A stretch of DNA of 64,000 nucleotides from the NCBI RefSeq assembly GCF_027887165.1, contig NC_077227.1:73371110-73435109 (forward strand), in the 5' to 3' direction. Positions 1 through 11,460 of the stretch are shown here, in pieces (position 1 is the stretch's first letter; every line of letters begins with the position of its first letter). The notes beneath the pieces were generated by a model. It saw nothing but the letters and a program-made list of their open reading frames with translations, made no database searches and was not told the origin of the DNA. The stretch comes from Monodelphis domestica (Eukaryota; Chordata; Mammalia; Didelphimorphia; Didelphidae). Made by a program: the position numbers and the translations under genes.

Positions 1-114
1 CAACTCTTTGGTTTTCTTATTTGAGATCACCATTTGCATAAGCTGCCAGGGATACAAGGGTCTCTTTAAGTCTACATTACTAAGAAGTACAGATTTTTTT
101 TCTGCTTTTTGATT

Positions 115-290
115 CAGTTCAGCAAATATCAAGTACCTAATATGTGCTAGTGAAATCCCAGACATACCTATATCTCACAGGAAAGCTACATCAGTCTTCA
201 AGTCCATTACACATACATACACATACAACACACACACAGAGGATTAAATACTTATTATGTGCAAAGAACTGTATTCATTTTACCTGTTTT
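115..290 (-). mobile_element. L2 3'-end fragments
   Basis: Two antisense scraps (AGTACCTAATATGTGCTAG and AATACTTATTATGTGCAAAG) are separated by a CA-rich stretch. Confidence 0.5.
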
Positions 291-535
291 GTACCATCTA
301 CCACCTTTCAACCACATCTAATTTGTCTAAGATGAAATTAAAACGAAACTTGTTCCCACTCCTAAATTCTCTTTTCTTTGACGTAACAAAGGGAATGGTA
401 TATCTGTCCCAGGGTCATGGGAACCAAATACACATACCCACACACACATTTATCCATTCATTGTTATGAAATCAATTTACATATCTGTTTTGCTGAAATA
501 TTTTTTGGATTTTGTTTGTTTGTTTTATATCCTAG

Positions 536-680
536 CTCTTTACCAAACCACACCCAGCTAGGACTGCCCAGGGAAAGCCATCAGGTAAAGAAGGATCTCT
601 TTCCACTGGTCCAACTGGCTGCCCACCACCATTTTTCTGCACTCTGCAGAATCTGAAGCCCTCTCTTGTTACAGTCAAAG
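536..680 (+). CDS. WDFY4: WDFY4 exon 1 of the window: linker after the BEACH domain
   Basis: The 145-nt exon opens after TATCCTAG and closes before GTACTC, with start phase 0 and one leftover base. It encodes 48 residues beginning LFTKPHPARTA and ending NLKPSLVTVK. In WDFY-family proteins the motif (PK)QLF-KPHP follows the BEACH domain, so residue Q must be the last of the preceding exon, which lies outside the window or was not found. The middle is rich in G, P and S and probably flexible. The last base (G) joins AT of the next exon to give Asp, restoring VKDMY. The exon is too short for simple ORF calling and was found by homology and splice logic. The family match at both ends makes it secure. 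The human equivalent of the middle is diverged in my memory. Confidence 0.9.
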
Positions 681-759
681 GTACTCTTTGGTTTGGGGGG
701 ACTTGGTGGGGTTATTTTTTGTTTTTACAGACTCTTTCTCTTTTAATATCTTGCTATGG

Positions 760-905
760 GGAACTGGACTCTACTTCCAAGCCTACCTAAGGTGTAATAT
801 GTCATTGGACTGAGTCCAGCCCCGTGAATTTGCATTAGCTGGCAAGCTTCTAAACTCAAGCCCTTGGGGATGTACCAAGAATTCAAGTATTGAACCTCCA
901 TGATG
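760..905 (+). repeat. Unclassified repeat A, copy 1
   Basis: It shares an ordered block of about 145 bp with 3535-3685: GTAATATGTCATTGGAC, GTGAATTTGCATTAG and ATGTACCAAGA recur with changes. I cannot name the family. Confidence 0.6.
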
Positions 906-2094
906 TTATATTTCTTCGATCTTAATGGGAATCTTGGGAAAAGCCCACACCCTGGCAGCATCCCAAATCCCCACTTTGAGCCCATTCTCAACTGCTAGAA
1001 GCAATTTGCATTGTTTGTCCTCTCCAATAGCCATGCATATGTATGTGCACACATGGGCACTCAAGTATACACATACACATATCCATATACCCCTTTGAAA
1101 AACGTTTTGTTAGAAGATTAAAACAGATAGGAAAACCCAAAGGTCTAACAAGCTTGATTTCCACCACCTATTGTAGTGGTCCTCTCTAGCAGATATTTAT
1201 ATCCTTCATCATTGTCTACATGACAGGATAGGGTGGTTACTTATGCTGCAGAACAAACCTTAGTGTCTGCCTAAAGCCACAATATGAGGAGGTATTTATA
1301 TTGGAGCACTTGGAGGGCTGGCCAAGTTTACTGACTCCATTTTGGAAGCAGCAGAAGCCCTGTGAAAGTACTCATGGTGTAATTTTCCTTAGATCGTTTG
1401 TATAAGATTTTGTTCATGGTTCTACATGGTGGCAAAAACTATACACTACTTAGATTCTGATTCAAAGGATTCTTTTTCAAAAAAATGAAAATGGTCCAGG
1501 AATAGGCTATAGGACTATCAGCTAAGAAACAACCTGGATAAAATTTGTAGAGACTCATTATCAAACTAATGACCTCCAAGTGATGATGACTCTACATCCA
1601 GATGACTCTTCAACTCAGAAAAAAAAATTATGACTATGGTATAGAGAGTCTGTGCTTTGCATCAGTGGAGGAAATGCCCATATTGTTGAAAACACAGATA
1701 GATCCCTAAAGTAATGATAATAAAAATCCCCCCAATATCTATCTCTCAATTCCAACTTGATATGTAGAAGTTATCTCTAACAAAGCATCCTATAGAGGTT
1801 GTCTTCTCACAGTGGTCTCCCAGAAGAGCCACCAGCAGAATCCTAGCCATCCCTAAAGAATATAGTAATTGAATAGTAACCCACTTTGTTGGCAGGAATT
1901 ATAACATATGCTATTATGTTCATTTATCCTACGGCATTTTTTTCTTCTTTCTTTTGCTACCCGGTGTACTGAGGAGACACGAACAGTACACAGAAGGTTG
2001 ATCACTTAAGTGCTTTCAGCTAGAGGAAGACCCTCCATCAGAATATGATATTTAAAGAGCCTAGTTTTCATTGTTGGATGGTGCCATAAATGAT
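906..2094. other. Intron, nothing recognised
   Basis: WDFY4 intron sequence, AT-rich, with a few CA/TA steps near 1040-1090. I see no repeat family, exon or RNA gene. Confidence 0.5.
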
Positions 2095-2560
2095 CCTATC
2101 TTGTCTTGAAGTGACTAGTGTACTTTAGTAAGCTCTAACCTGGGTTGGAATCCCAACACTTACTTATAATATCTTTGATCTTGGATATGACACATAACCT
2201 TTGGATGATCTCTAAGCTCAAAATCAATGAACTAAATTGTATGAGACTTTCTATAAGAGAATAGCTTAGGCATGAGGCAGGAAAGGACCTTTATTTTTTA
2301 ATTTTCACAATTGAGAGAATCAATAGCTACCAAGAGAAATATTCTTTTTCAACCCTTGCCTTTCCTCTCATGATCATTGTAAATGTGCATTAGATGTAAT
2401 CTCAATTGTAGAAAGAGGGAGACAGTGAGATATGATAGAAATAACTGAATTTAGAGCCAGAACCTCTGGGTTAAAGCATTTTTCCATTCTGGACCCGTTT
2501 CCCCATCTGTAAATGAGAGTGTGGGTCTAGATCACACCTAAACTCTCTTCTAAGCCTAAT
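2095..2560 (+). mobile_element. MIR-type SINE relics, sense
   Basis: Two eroded copies: about 2095-2260 (CCTGGGTTGGAATCCCAAC, GATATGACACATAACC) and about 2400-2560 (CTGGACCCGTTTCCCCATC, GTAAATGAGAGTGTGGG). Confidence 0.55.
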
Positions 2561-2637
2561 ATGATGTTCCTCCTAATGTTTGATTGATTACATTGTATAT
2601 TCATAAGCTAAATGCCAACCTACTAACTGTGAGGTAG

Positions 2638-2822
2638 ATATGTACATTTTCCCCCTGGGATCAGAGTCTCCCAAAGGAGCCATTGGACATATTGTTCCTA
2701 CTGAGAAATGCGTTTTAGCCGTGGAGAAAAACAAGGTGCTGATTCCACATCTCTGGAGCAAGACTTTCAGTTGGGGATTTGATGACTTTACCTGTTGCCT
2801 GGGAAATTATGGATCTGACAAG
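2638..2822 (+). CDS. WDFY4: WDFY4 exon 2 of the window: start of the WD region
   Basis: The exon is 185 nt and encodes (D)MYIFPLGSESPKGAIGH, then ILAVEKNKVL-type sequence (here CVLAVEKNKVLIP), then WSKTFSWGFDDFTCCLGNYGSDK. It ends at AAG before a consensus donor GTAAGT, in phase 0. The segment is shared with WDFY3, which has LAVEQNKVLIPPTWNKTFAWG, and marks entry into the C-terminal beta-propeller. Two AGs sit four bases apart at the acceptor (2632-2633 and 2636-2637). Only the second keeps the frame and the conserved DMY, so I place the start at 2638. The pyrimidine tract is poor. Confidence 0.93.
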
Positions 2823-3534
2823 GTAAGTAAGAGGAGTATTAAAAAAAAAACTATATTCTCCATTAGAAGGTTGATCAGGCAGAAATAGACTTATGAGGTT
2901 CATTAATACATGCAGAGCCCTCTGTGACAAAGCCCAAAAGACCTGAAACCCAAGTTTTAAAAAGCCTCCCAACATGCCCTTTTAGCCCGGGAATTGCATT
3001 CTTATTTCCATATAGTACCTTACTGTACTGATGATAATACCTTACTGTACAGTACTCTACTGATGATAGTACTTCATTATAAATATGGAGCCCAAGATTC
3101 AAGTGGGTGTCAATAATTCACAATCTGAATTGAGAAAATTTTAAAAGATATTTTAGTAGCTCGATCCCATAAGTAGAATGTATTAACACAGCAAAATGTA
3201 GTGAAAGGAAAAAAAAAAACTGTGAAGCTTTTCAGACATCAGAACAACAGTTTTCTGTCCATAATGCTTGAGGGAGGTCACTTATTCCTTCTGCTCTTCA
3301 TATAGGAAAGTACTCCATTGTCAGTACATAAAGATTAATAGGGGAGAAAAACAAGGTTAGAGAATAGGGGAAAACTTGAGGGAAGCTGACTGGGATCTTG
3401 GTCTTGGGAATCAGCAGCAGCACCGAGTTTGGGTTTTAGCTTCATGTGGCCTGAAAAGCCCATCATGGGAATTGTCATTGACAGAAATCACTGAGACAAA
3501 TAGGAAATAATGATCTACTTATCTTATTTGACTG
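2823..3534. other. Intron, nothing recognised
   Basis: Unassigned intron sequence with a short local duplication (CTTACTGTACTGATGATA, then TACTCTACTGATGATAG) at 3021-3070. Confidence 0.5.
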
Positions 3535-3685
3535 GTAGGGAGCCGGACCTCTGCTTATGAGCATAAGATATAATATATTGTTGGACTTAATCTATCCTCA
3601 TGAATTTGTATTAGTTAATTGATTTCTATAGTCTGCGCCTTGGTTATATACCAAGAGTACCAATATTGTGAAGCACCATTTAATA
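3535..3685 (+). repeat. Unclassified repeat A, copy 2
   Basis: Partner of 760-905 in the same orientation: ATAATATATTGTTGGAC, ATGAATTTGTATTAG and ATATACCAAGAG. Confidence 0.6.
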
Positions 3686-3884
3686 TTGTGGTCACAGGAG
3701 TTTTAGTTGACACATTTAACTTACTGTATCTTGGGATTCACTCGGAATCATCCTGAAGTTCTACGGAGGTCCAAAGAACTTTTTTTGTCAAGGTTAGCTC
3801 TATGCAAAGGCAGGATGGGTGCAGCCAACTTATGGGATACCACAAAGCCCAATCTTGCATGACAGAAGCTGACCCATCTCCTCA

Positions 3885-3950
3885 TAAATAAATAATAAAT
3901 AAATATAATAATAAATAAATAACGGATAAATATAAATAAATAAATAAATC
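3885..3950. repeat. (AAAT)n-rich tract
   Basis: ATAAATAA-type repeats with AAT interruptions. Confidence 0.9.
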
Positions 3951-4249
3951 AGAAGATTAATCAATGGAAAAATAATAATTTGGGGGATCATCACTAATTA
4001 AAATATACATAAATTACATCAGAAAACCCATTTGCATCAATTAAGCAAATAAGCTAATGATCATTTCTAGGAGATAGAAAGATTTATCTCTAGGGAGGTA
4101 AGATGTAGTACAAATGTTAGTATGGGAGGATCAGCAAGTTTTTAGGACATGATGAAAAACTGGACCTGAAGGGGCAGATTCTGAAGGACTTGAGGTTCTT
4201 GAAAATTGAAAGGCACCAGGAAGTTTCATATCAAAGAATAATCATTGAG

Positions 4250-4705
4250 TGTTAGAATAAATGATAATGATGATGATGATAGATTATATTTCTGAAGCAC
4301 TTTAAAATTTTCAAAGTACTTTCCATAAATGTTCTGCTTTGATCCTCAAAACAACCCTGTCTGGTAGATGCTTCAGGTTTTATTATACCCATTTTAGAGA
4401 CAAGAAAAGTAAGACTCAGAGAAATTAAATGACTTGTCCATTGTCACATGTCTGAATCAAGATTTGAACCCAAGACTTCCTGACTCCAAGTCCATCACTA
4501 TCTACTATGCTTTGGACATCTCACATTTATATAACATTTTAAGATTTTCAAAGCACTTTCTTCCCAATTAGATCTAGAATATTAGATTATTATCTGTTTT
4601 ACAAAAAAGAATGGAGGATCAGAGAGCTGGTGACTTTTCCACACACATACAATTAACATCATTGGGACAAAGGATTTAAATCCCAGTTTGTTGGTGTTTG
4701 ATCCC
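4250..4705 (-). mobile_element. Two MIR copies, antisense
   Basis: The first (4250-4515) runs from GAAGCACTTTAAAATTTTCA to GACTTCCTGACTCCAAGTCC. The second (about 4520-4705) repeats CAAAGCACTTTC and the B-box side in shorter form. Confidence 0.75.
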
Positions 4706-4734
4706 AGCACTTTTTCCATCACAGGAAGCAATTT

Positions 4735-4860
4735 GATGATACAGTGGCTTAGAATGAAGACATGAGCTGAAATCCCACCCATGTATTAGCTGTGTCTGAT
4801 ACTGAGCAAGTCACTTAAATGCTCTCTACCTCAGTTTTTTAACTGTAAAATGGGGATAGT
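4735..4860 (+). mobile_element. MIR, sense
   Basis: GAGCAAGTCACTTAAATGC and ACTGTAAAATGGGGATAG are core MIR motifs. Confidence 0.7.
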
Positions 4861-4861
4861 T

Positions 4862-4985
4862 AATAATCAATAAACATTTATGAAGTTCCTACCATGTGCC
4901 AGACTGGTCTAAGAATTGAAGGTTGAAAGAAAGGCAAGACAGTCTCTATCCTCAAGGAGCTCACAATCTAATGGGAGGAAACCAC
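4862..4985 (-). mobile_element. L2 3' end, antisense
   Basis: AATAAACATTTATGAAGTTC, CTACCATGTGCCAGAC and CTCAAGGAGCTCACAATCTA are typical antisense L2 end motifs. Confidence 0.75.
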
Positions 4986-5279
4986 TCATTAAAGAAATGT
5001 GGATAATTGGTGCAGGGGAATAAGTCCTGTAGCTAGAGTGGAAAACGATAAAGCAGTGGAGGATCTAGGAGGAGTTTCCCCATACCCATTCTCAACCTTC
5101 TCTAGTGGGGATGGAGGAGATCTAGGGGTAGGGAGTTCTGAGGTGAGAGGGAATCTCTGAGTTGAGGTCATCTTGCAGGATGATGAGTTGCTGGAGATCA
5201 TGAATTCCAGGAGAGCAGCTGGGTGGGAAATGATGAGGTGACTTCCCTGGATGCTCTCCTTAAGTGGGGAGCATAACTC

Positions 5280-5640
5280 CACCTACCTCCTGGGATTATT
5301 GGAAGGATAAAATGAGATATTTGAAAGGTGCTCAGCACAGTGCCTGGAACACAGTTGATGCTTCATATTTCTTTGCTCCCCATCACCACCTCCTCTCCTC
5401 CCAATTAGGCTATCTCTGAAAGAAGAGGTCGTATGGAGGGTACAAAGTCGTACTTCACTTCCAGGACGGCACAGTGGAAAGAGGTCTGGCTCTGGAGTCA
5501 GAGAGCCTGAGTGGGCATCCCACTTCTTATACAACCTTGGGCAAGTTGCTTATCTCCCTGAGCCTCAGTTTTCACATCTGTAAAATGAGACAGTTGGATT
5601 AGAGGACTTCTGAGGCCCCTCCCAGCTCTAGATCTCCGAC
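5280..5640 (+). mobile_element. MIR-type SINEs, sense
   Basis: A 3'-end piece (GTGCTCAGCACAGTGCCTGG) is followed at 5455-5640 by a fuller copy (TCTGGAGTCAGAGAGCCTGA, CAACCTTGGGCAAGTTGC). Confidence 0.75.
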
Positions 5641-5831
5641 TCTTGGCCCTGTCCTTCCATACTCTTGGCCATAAAAAGCATGCTAAATAGCAAATAGTCA
5701 GTGAGTCAGAAGTATATAGAATATATATGTATGTATATTATTAATAGCTATGTTATGTATATATGTTTATAATATAGAATAGGAAAGATGAAGCCAGGAG
5801 GAGACATAAATTGTCCATTGCTTTGGGCAGT

Positions 5832-6022
5832 AGGAGGCAGCTAGGAATCAGGAAGACCTGAAATAAAATCTGGTCTCAGACTCTCACAGGCTGTGGGACT
5901 CTGGGCAAATCTCTTAAGCCCTGCTTGCTAATCTGCTGGAAAAGGAAATGACAAACCACTTTGGTACCTTTGCCCAAGAAAACCCCATATGGGGTCACTA
6001 AGAGTTGGATGCAGTGAAACAG
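5832..6022 (+). mobile_element. MAR1-type tRNA-SINE
   Basis: Head GGAGGCAGCTAGG, tRNA-like core, and the diagnostic 3' part AAAACCCCATATGGGGTCAC. Confidence 0.8.
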
Positions 6023-6599
6023 CACTGGATATCCTCTGTGACTCACAGAGATTGGTTTAGGAAGAACTGAGCTCTCATGAGAGTCCCCAGAAAAGATACG
6101 GTAGCTTTGGGCTGCTCCAAGGATTTTCGTCTTAGCCAACTTCTATGCTCAGGTCAGGGCAGACATATTTGGAGCTTTTCCTCCTGGGATCACAATGGCC
6201 TGAGGTCCCGGTGACATCTTCTGAGACGTGGATGTATGCCTAATGCTTGGGCACCAGTGTACATACCACATAGACCCCTTCCAGTTGGGCACCATTCTCA
6301 TGCTCGGGGGTCTGTCTGCTGGGAAGAACACGTTGGAGCCTTTTAAAAAATATTTTCTCCAGCTAGGAAGACTTAAATCCTACCTCCAAGATGTTGTATG
6401 ATCATAATTATTATGCATTTTATTTATGTACAAAGACTTTAATGGGACTGATGCGGAATCCCCAGGGAAGAGTGGAGAATGTGTCACAGACAAGCAGATA
6501 CATTTAATTGATGGCTCTATTTTAGGATGTGGACCCAAGCTCCTAGAAAATTCATTCCTTCTTTATACTCTAATAAATTTTAGCTATAACCATTTGAAA

Positions 6600-6855
6600 G
6601 GACCTAGCCTCTGGGTTATAGATAACATAGAGGATAAAGTGCTAGATTGGGCATTAGGAAGACCTGAGTTCAAATCACCTCAGGTACCAACTGGATGTGT
6701 GACATTAACCTCTTTCAGCCTCAGTTCCCTTTTTTTTTTATTAAGTGGAGATTAATAGCCTTTACCTCCCAGAGTTATTTTGAGGATCAAACAAGGTCAT
6801 AGCTATAAAATAGTTTGCAAATTTTAAGTATTACATAAATGTAAGCTGTTAATAC
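6600..6855 (+). mobile_element. tRNA/MIR-type SINE, sense
   Basis: GGAAGACCTGAGTTCAAATC, then GAGTTATTTTGAGGATCAAA and GTAAGCTGTTAAT. Confidence 0.7.
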
Positions 6856-7144
6856 TAGCAGTCTTCATACTAGTAGTGTGTAGCCAAATCAAACCAAAAT
6901 ACATCATAATTAGTGTCTAAAAGGTAAAAAAATATAGATGATTAGTAAATACAGAACACTGGGTCATCTTACTAATCCATGTTATTGTCTTCAGTTACAA
7001 ATACAGATATCCTTTCCACATCACAGTTTTCATCCCCACAATTTGGAAAATCTATGTAAATTTTTTTTGGCTTTCCCTTCGTACCAGGAAGGAAGTCTGA
7101 TTTTTTTTTCTTTTTATTTTATGGGGCGTTTATAGTACCTTATT

Positions 7145-7344
7145 TTTTTTAAACCCTTACCTTCTGTCTTGGAGTCAATACTGTGTATTGGCGCCAAGGC
7201 AGAAGAGTGGTAAGGGCTAGGCAATGGGGGTCAAGTGACTTGCCCAGGGTCACACAGCTAGGAAGTGGCTGAGGCTGGATTTGAACCTAGGACCTCCGGT
7301 CTCTAGGCCGGGCTCTCAATCCACTGAGCTACCCAGCTGCCCCC
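7145..7344 (-). mobile_element. SINE1_Mdo/WSINE-type tRNA-SINE
   Basis: A full-length antisense copy: the A-rich end reads as TTTTTTAAACCCTTACC at the left and the tRNA-like head ends CCCAGCTGCCCC at the right. A perfect 14-bp target duplication, TATAGTACCTTATT, flanks it (7131-7144 and 7345-7358), so it is one of the younger insertions here. Confidence 0.9.
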
Positions 7345-7589
7345 TATAGTACCTTATTGTAACGTTTGGGTTAAGTATTTGGTCATAGGCTATTTTGTGC
7401 ATTTCTGAGTTTCTAAACTTTATCTGTATCGGCTGTTGGCCTTTGCAAGTCACTTGTGGCTTCCACAGAACCCCCAAATTCCTATTTAATTCCTTACATC
7501 AACATGCATTATATCAAAACTGCAATGAGGAAAAATCTGAATGTGGAAGGAATGCCTGTATCTTTAACCCACTCCTTTTATTCTCTGGG

Positions 7590-7850
7590 GGCTGCTGGGT
7601 GGATCCCTGGGTCTGGAGTCAGGAAGACTAGTATCCTGGAGTTCAAATCTGACCTTAGATATTTATTAGCTGTGTGATTCTGGGCAAGTCATTTAATCCT
7701 GTTGACTCAGTTTCCTCATCTGCAAAATGGAGATAATAGCGCCTACCTCGCAGGGTTGTTCTGAAGATCAAATGAGATATCACTAGTCAAGCATTTAGCA
7801 CAGTATCTGGCATGTAGTAGATGCTATACAAAAGGTATTATTATTATTAT
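7590..7850 (+). mobile_element. tRNA/MIR-type SINE, sense, with ATT tail
   Basis: CTGGGTCTGGAGTCAGGAAG, TTCTGGGCAAGTCATTTAAT and a terminal (ATT)n microsatellite. Confidence 0.8.
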
Positions 7851-8099
7851 TATTGTTGTCAACAGATAATAAATAGGGCCATTGGTATACCTGAAGCATA
7901 AGTGAAGGAGAAAGAATAAAAGACATTCCAAGATAGTAGAAGAAGAAAAAGGAGATAAAATATGATTCATTTATCCTGATATTTGCTGTTAGATATATAT
8001 ATAATATAATGCCCATATATGTGTGTGTATATACATAATGTTCATGTATAACCTTTTTATCTATATTATAACTCTATGAGAATGAGAGATAGCAATATC

Positions 8100-8310
8100 C
8101 TGACATGCATATAGCACTTTGGGTCTGAAAATTCTTTGTGCCCTTAATTTCATCTCAGCAGGCTTTACAGTTATTATTATCTCCATTCTATACCCAAAGA
8201 AACTGAGTCTCAGAAAGATGAGCTGAATTGCCTATGACCCCATAATCAGGAAGTGTCAGGAGCAGGATTTGAACTTGGGGTCTCATGATTCTAGTTCCAC
8301 TTTGGATTAG
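8100..8310 (-). mobile_element. MIR, antisense
   Basis: TATAGCACTTTGGGTC, AAGAAACTGAGTCTCAG and GCAGGATTTGAACTTGGGG are MIR core motifs. It lies 90 bp before WDFY4 exon 8398. Confidence 0.75.
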
Positions 8311-8397
8311 CTCTTCATTCCTCCAGACCTCTCTGTGCCGTCCATAGTAAATATTCTAGATGGGATCGTGGACTCAAAATGTGTTTGTTTCTAATAG

Positions 8398-8556
8398 AAC
8401 CTGACAACATTTGAAAGCCCAGCGGATTGGGGGAAGTGTCTCTGCGCTTTGTGCCCATCACCCACACTGGTCATAACCTCGGGAGACAGTGCCGTGGTTT
8501 GCATCTGGGAGCTTTCCATGTTCAAAGACAAGGCAAAGGGGCTGCACTTGAAACAG
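8398..8556 (+). CDS. WDFY4: WDFY4 exon 3 of the window: WD repeat
   Basis: This exon has 159 nt (53 codons), with phase 0 at both ends, acceptor TCTAATAG and donor GTACCT. The product starts NLTTFESPADWGKC and contains LVITSGDSAVVCIWEL, the tail of a WD repeat with IWE in place of the usual WD dipeptide. It ends GLHLKQ. WDFY3 has the same layout (ITGGTSTVVCVWEM). Symmetric phase-0 exons are the rule in this part of the gene, so skipping one exon would keep the frame but remove a propeller blade. The rest of the preceding 5.6-kb intron is repeats and unassigned sequence. Confidence 0.95.
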
Positions 8557-9154
8557 GTACCTGCTCTTGTGGCACTCCTAAACCATCTTGCCATCGCGGA
8601 AGGAAAGCATCAGCCAAGGGGTTCAGGGACACTGACGCATCCTTCGAGTCCTTGCCATTATCACCCCTCTGTTCCTCCAGTGGACTGAGAAATGTCACGT
8701 GGGGAAAATAAGGTCAACATATCACCGTCTTGGGTTTAAACGACTGAATTTTTGGAGTCTCATTTTTCATGTCCGAGGAAATAGAAGCTTGACAGTAGCC
8801 CCTTCTTTCTGCCAAACCACAAGAGTTAATTCTGCTAACCTCAAAGAAAGGCCATAAAGCCATGTTTGTGGCTTTATAGTAGGCTGCATCTTCTTATATT
8901 TATGGCGGGTCACTGGAGAACAAATGGGAAAAAAAAGAGACTTTTTTTTTTTTTGCAAATACATATGAAAAGATCATATATTGGTGACCATATTTCCTAA
9001 CGAGGAATAGCTCTCAGAGAGCTGGGAGTTCGTGCTTGGGTCAAAGATGCTTTCTATTTCAGAGAATCTTTTCTAAATCTCAGACAAAATAGTGAGAACA
9101 TGTGGCATTTTAGTGGCTTTACCTTTATTCTCTCATAGGCTGCAGAGGATATAA

Positions 9155-9530
9155 CTAGCTACAGTTTTAGAGTTGGAAGAGACCGTGGAAACTGTCTAAT
9201 AGAAACTCTGGCTAATGCAAGAATTTTCCCCATAACCTGTAGTTGTCTAGACTCTGTTTGGATTCCTCTAAAGAAGGCAAACTCACAACCTCCTGATACA
9301 GCCCAATCCATGTTCAGCTCTGAGAGGCTTCTTTATGTTGAACTAAATTCTTCTTCATGTAACTTAACTTCCACTCTTTGGCCCTGATAGTCCTCCTCTG
9401 TTTCTCCTCATCTGGATTCATCCTAGATAAATTCAAAACCTTTACCAAGTAATGTCAAATGTTTAAAGACAGCTAATATGGCCCCCCTACACCTTCTCTT
9501 CTTGAGTGAAGCATTCCTAGTTCTTTATAT
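9155..9530 (-). mobile_element. L3/CR1 relic, antisense
   Basis: GTCTAGACTCTGTTTGGATT, then CCAACTCT-type text and TTCTTCATGTAACTTAACTT follow the antisense order of the mammalian L3/CR1 3' region. Confidence 0.7.
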
Positions 9531-11119
9531 GATATATATATGAGTTAAATAATAGATAAACCCATTGACCCCATTTTTCTAAACTATGAAATGTGAAATC
9601 CTTTTTCAAATTTGGTTTATATAAAAGAATCTTAGTTCATTAATGTTTTGTTAGTCCCTCCCTCCTGGCTACTCGGTTTATTTTGTGAGTGAGCCATTGA
9701 AAGGTAAAATGATGATGTGACAGACTCTTAAATGAACTGCAAGGGTGCCATTGCCCAAATACTAAAAGGGAGGAAACTTTGAAAAGCCACGTTAGAAAGT
9801 GTGTACTGTCATTGCTCCCTCATTTATAAAAGAATAAGAATATTGTTCCCAAGAGCTCCTTTCAACAGACTCATGCTGATGGGTTGATGTCTTTTCTGTT
9901 GTTCTTTTGTTTTCTTGTCCAAGATAAGTTGTCATGTTCATTAACTTCCAAGAAACAGTTGGTTTCCCCAAAGTAAAGCTGATATATAGTACCCAAGATG
10001 ACATGAAAGACCCATTTATGGCTGTTTTCAAGGAACAAGCCAGTTCTGCCCATCAGATCACAGTGATTCCCTAAGTTGTCTCCTTTAGTGGAAAAGTAGA
10101 ATCATTCTCGTGCTGTGTTCACCATTTTGTTTAGTATTGAAGAGGCAACTTAAAAGCACCAGTATTGATTACATAAAAATGTTACTAATCAATTTCTCCT
10201 TTGCTCAGAAAGAGAAGAAAACAGTATGAAAGTATTCTAAATAGCACTATTTTCTGAGCAAAATAAAAGACATTTTATTATTTAATCATAAAGACGTTCA
10301 TAGTCCTATTTCTCTTAGTGACCACTGGCAATTCTCAGTGATGGCTGAGGACACCTTTGGGATTCCTAGATGTCTCTGAGTTTGAATGGCAACGTGTAGG
10401 GAATATTCACAGAAGTGATTATCATTTATTGTTTCAAGAGGGAAAGAATCATTTAACCCCATTCTCAACCTTTAAATTTCTGCTCCTCCATTCATTTCTC
10501 TTGGCAAGACAAGGAGTTGGAGAACAAGTCTCATACATTTTTCATTCTGAAATGAAGATGGATCCATCTTCTCTCCATTTGACCTCATTTGGTACCCCCA
10601 AGAATTCATACAAAGAAAAAAGAGACATTTGTCCCTTATCTTTTGAAGCTCATAGCTCATTGTATAATTTCTTTACAGAGAGAGTGTACCCATGAACTAG
10701 ATCCTTCTAAGAGACATGTATTTTAATTGGTAAAGCCCAGTTTCTCTATTCTTTGATAACCTTAAATTAAATATCCCCTGCTCCTTTGGTCTCTATGCAA
10801 CCCATGGATTTTCTTGGTATGAATTTAATGACCCAACAGTTCATTTTAGAAAGAACATACCAAAGATTTTGTTATATGAAGTTGTTGGGTTTTTTCCCCC
10901 TAAGTACAGATGGACAGCCTCAGTTTTTCTGAGTTTATTTGTGCCTCTCTTTGCTGGTTCTGCCAGCTGTTCCCTGTTATTTGCCAATACTGTCAGTTTA
11001 GGTCAGTTCAGAATCCCCAGAACAGTTTTTAATTAATGGCACAACTCCTAATTACTATAACCATTAAGAGCAGCTTCTAAAGGAAAACATTGGAAAATTA
11101 TATTAAACTTTATTTTTTC
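9531..11119. other. Intron, nothing recognised
   Basis: About 1.6 kb without a family I can name. Open frames of about 110 codons here lack homology, splice context or codon bias and are not reported as genes. Confidence 0.5.
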
Positions 11120-11270
11120 CATAGGATCTTAGGGTATAAAACTGGAAAGAAGCATCCAGATGAGATTATCTAGTCCATCTTTCTCATTTTATAGATGACC
11201 TAGGTAGTAAGTAGCAAGGCTGGGATTTGAACCCACAGACTGACTCCAAATGTAGTTATTTTTCAATTAT
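11120..11270 (-). mobile_element. MIR/L3-type relic, antisense
   Basis: ATTATCTAGTCCATCTTTCT and GCTGGGATTTGAACCCACAG are typical. Confidence 0.6.
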
Positions 11271-11289
11271 AGCATGTTGTAGAGCAGAT

Positions 11290-11460
11290 GTTTGCTGCTT
11301 TAGTTGTCTAGTGAAGCTAACAGACTTCTCAGAATACTATTTTGAAATTCATTGAAATAAAATGCATAAGTTTATGAATGAAAAAATATTGAAATGTTTT
11401 TGTTAAAATATTTGTTTAAAAAACCCAGGTTCATGGACCTCAAGAACCTTTGATATAGGA
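11290..11460. mobile_element. hAT-like non-autonomous DNA transposon relic
   Basis: TTCTCAGAATACTATTTTG, AAATGCATAAGTTTATGAAT and CATGGACCTCAAGAACC belong to a family of about 200 bp with ends like GGTTCTTAACC. Confidence 0.55.

Noticed and set aside
7145-7344. Possible tRNA gene (A and B box-like words)
   Set aside because: The words belong to tRNA-derived SINE heads; no cloverleaf or anticodon loop is kept. The same applies to every SINE listed.
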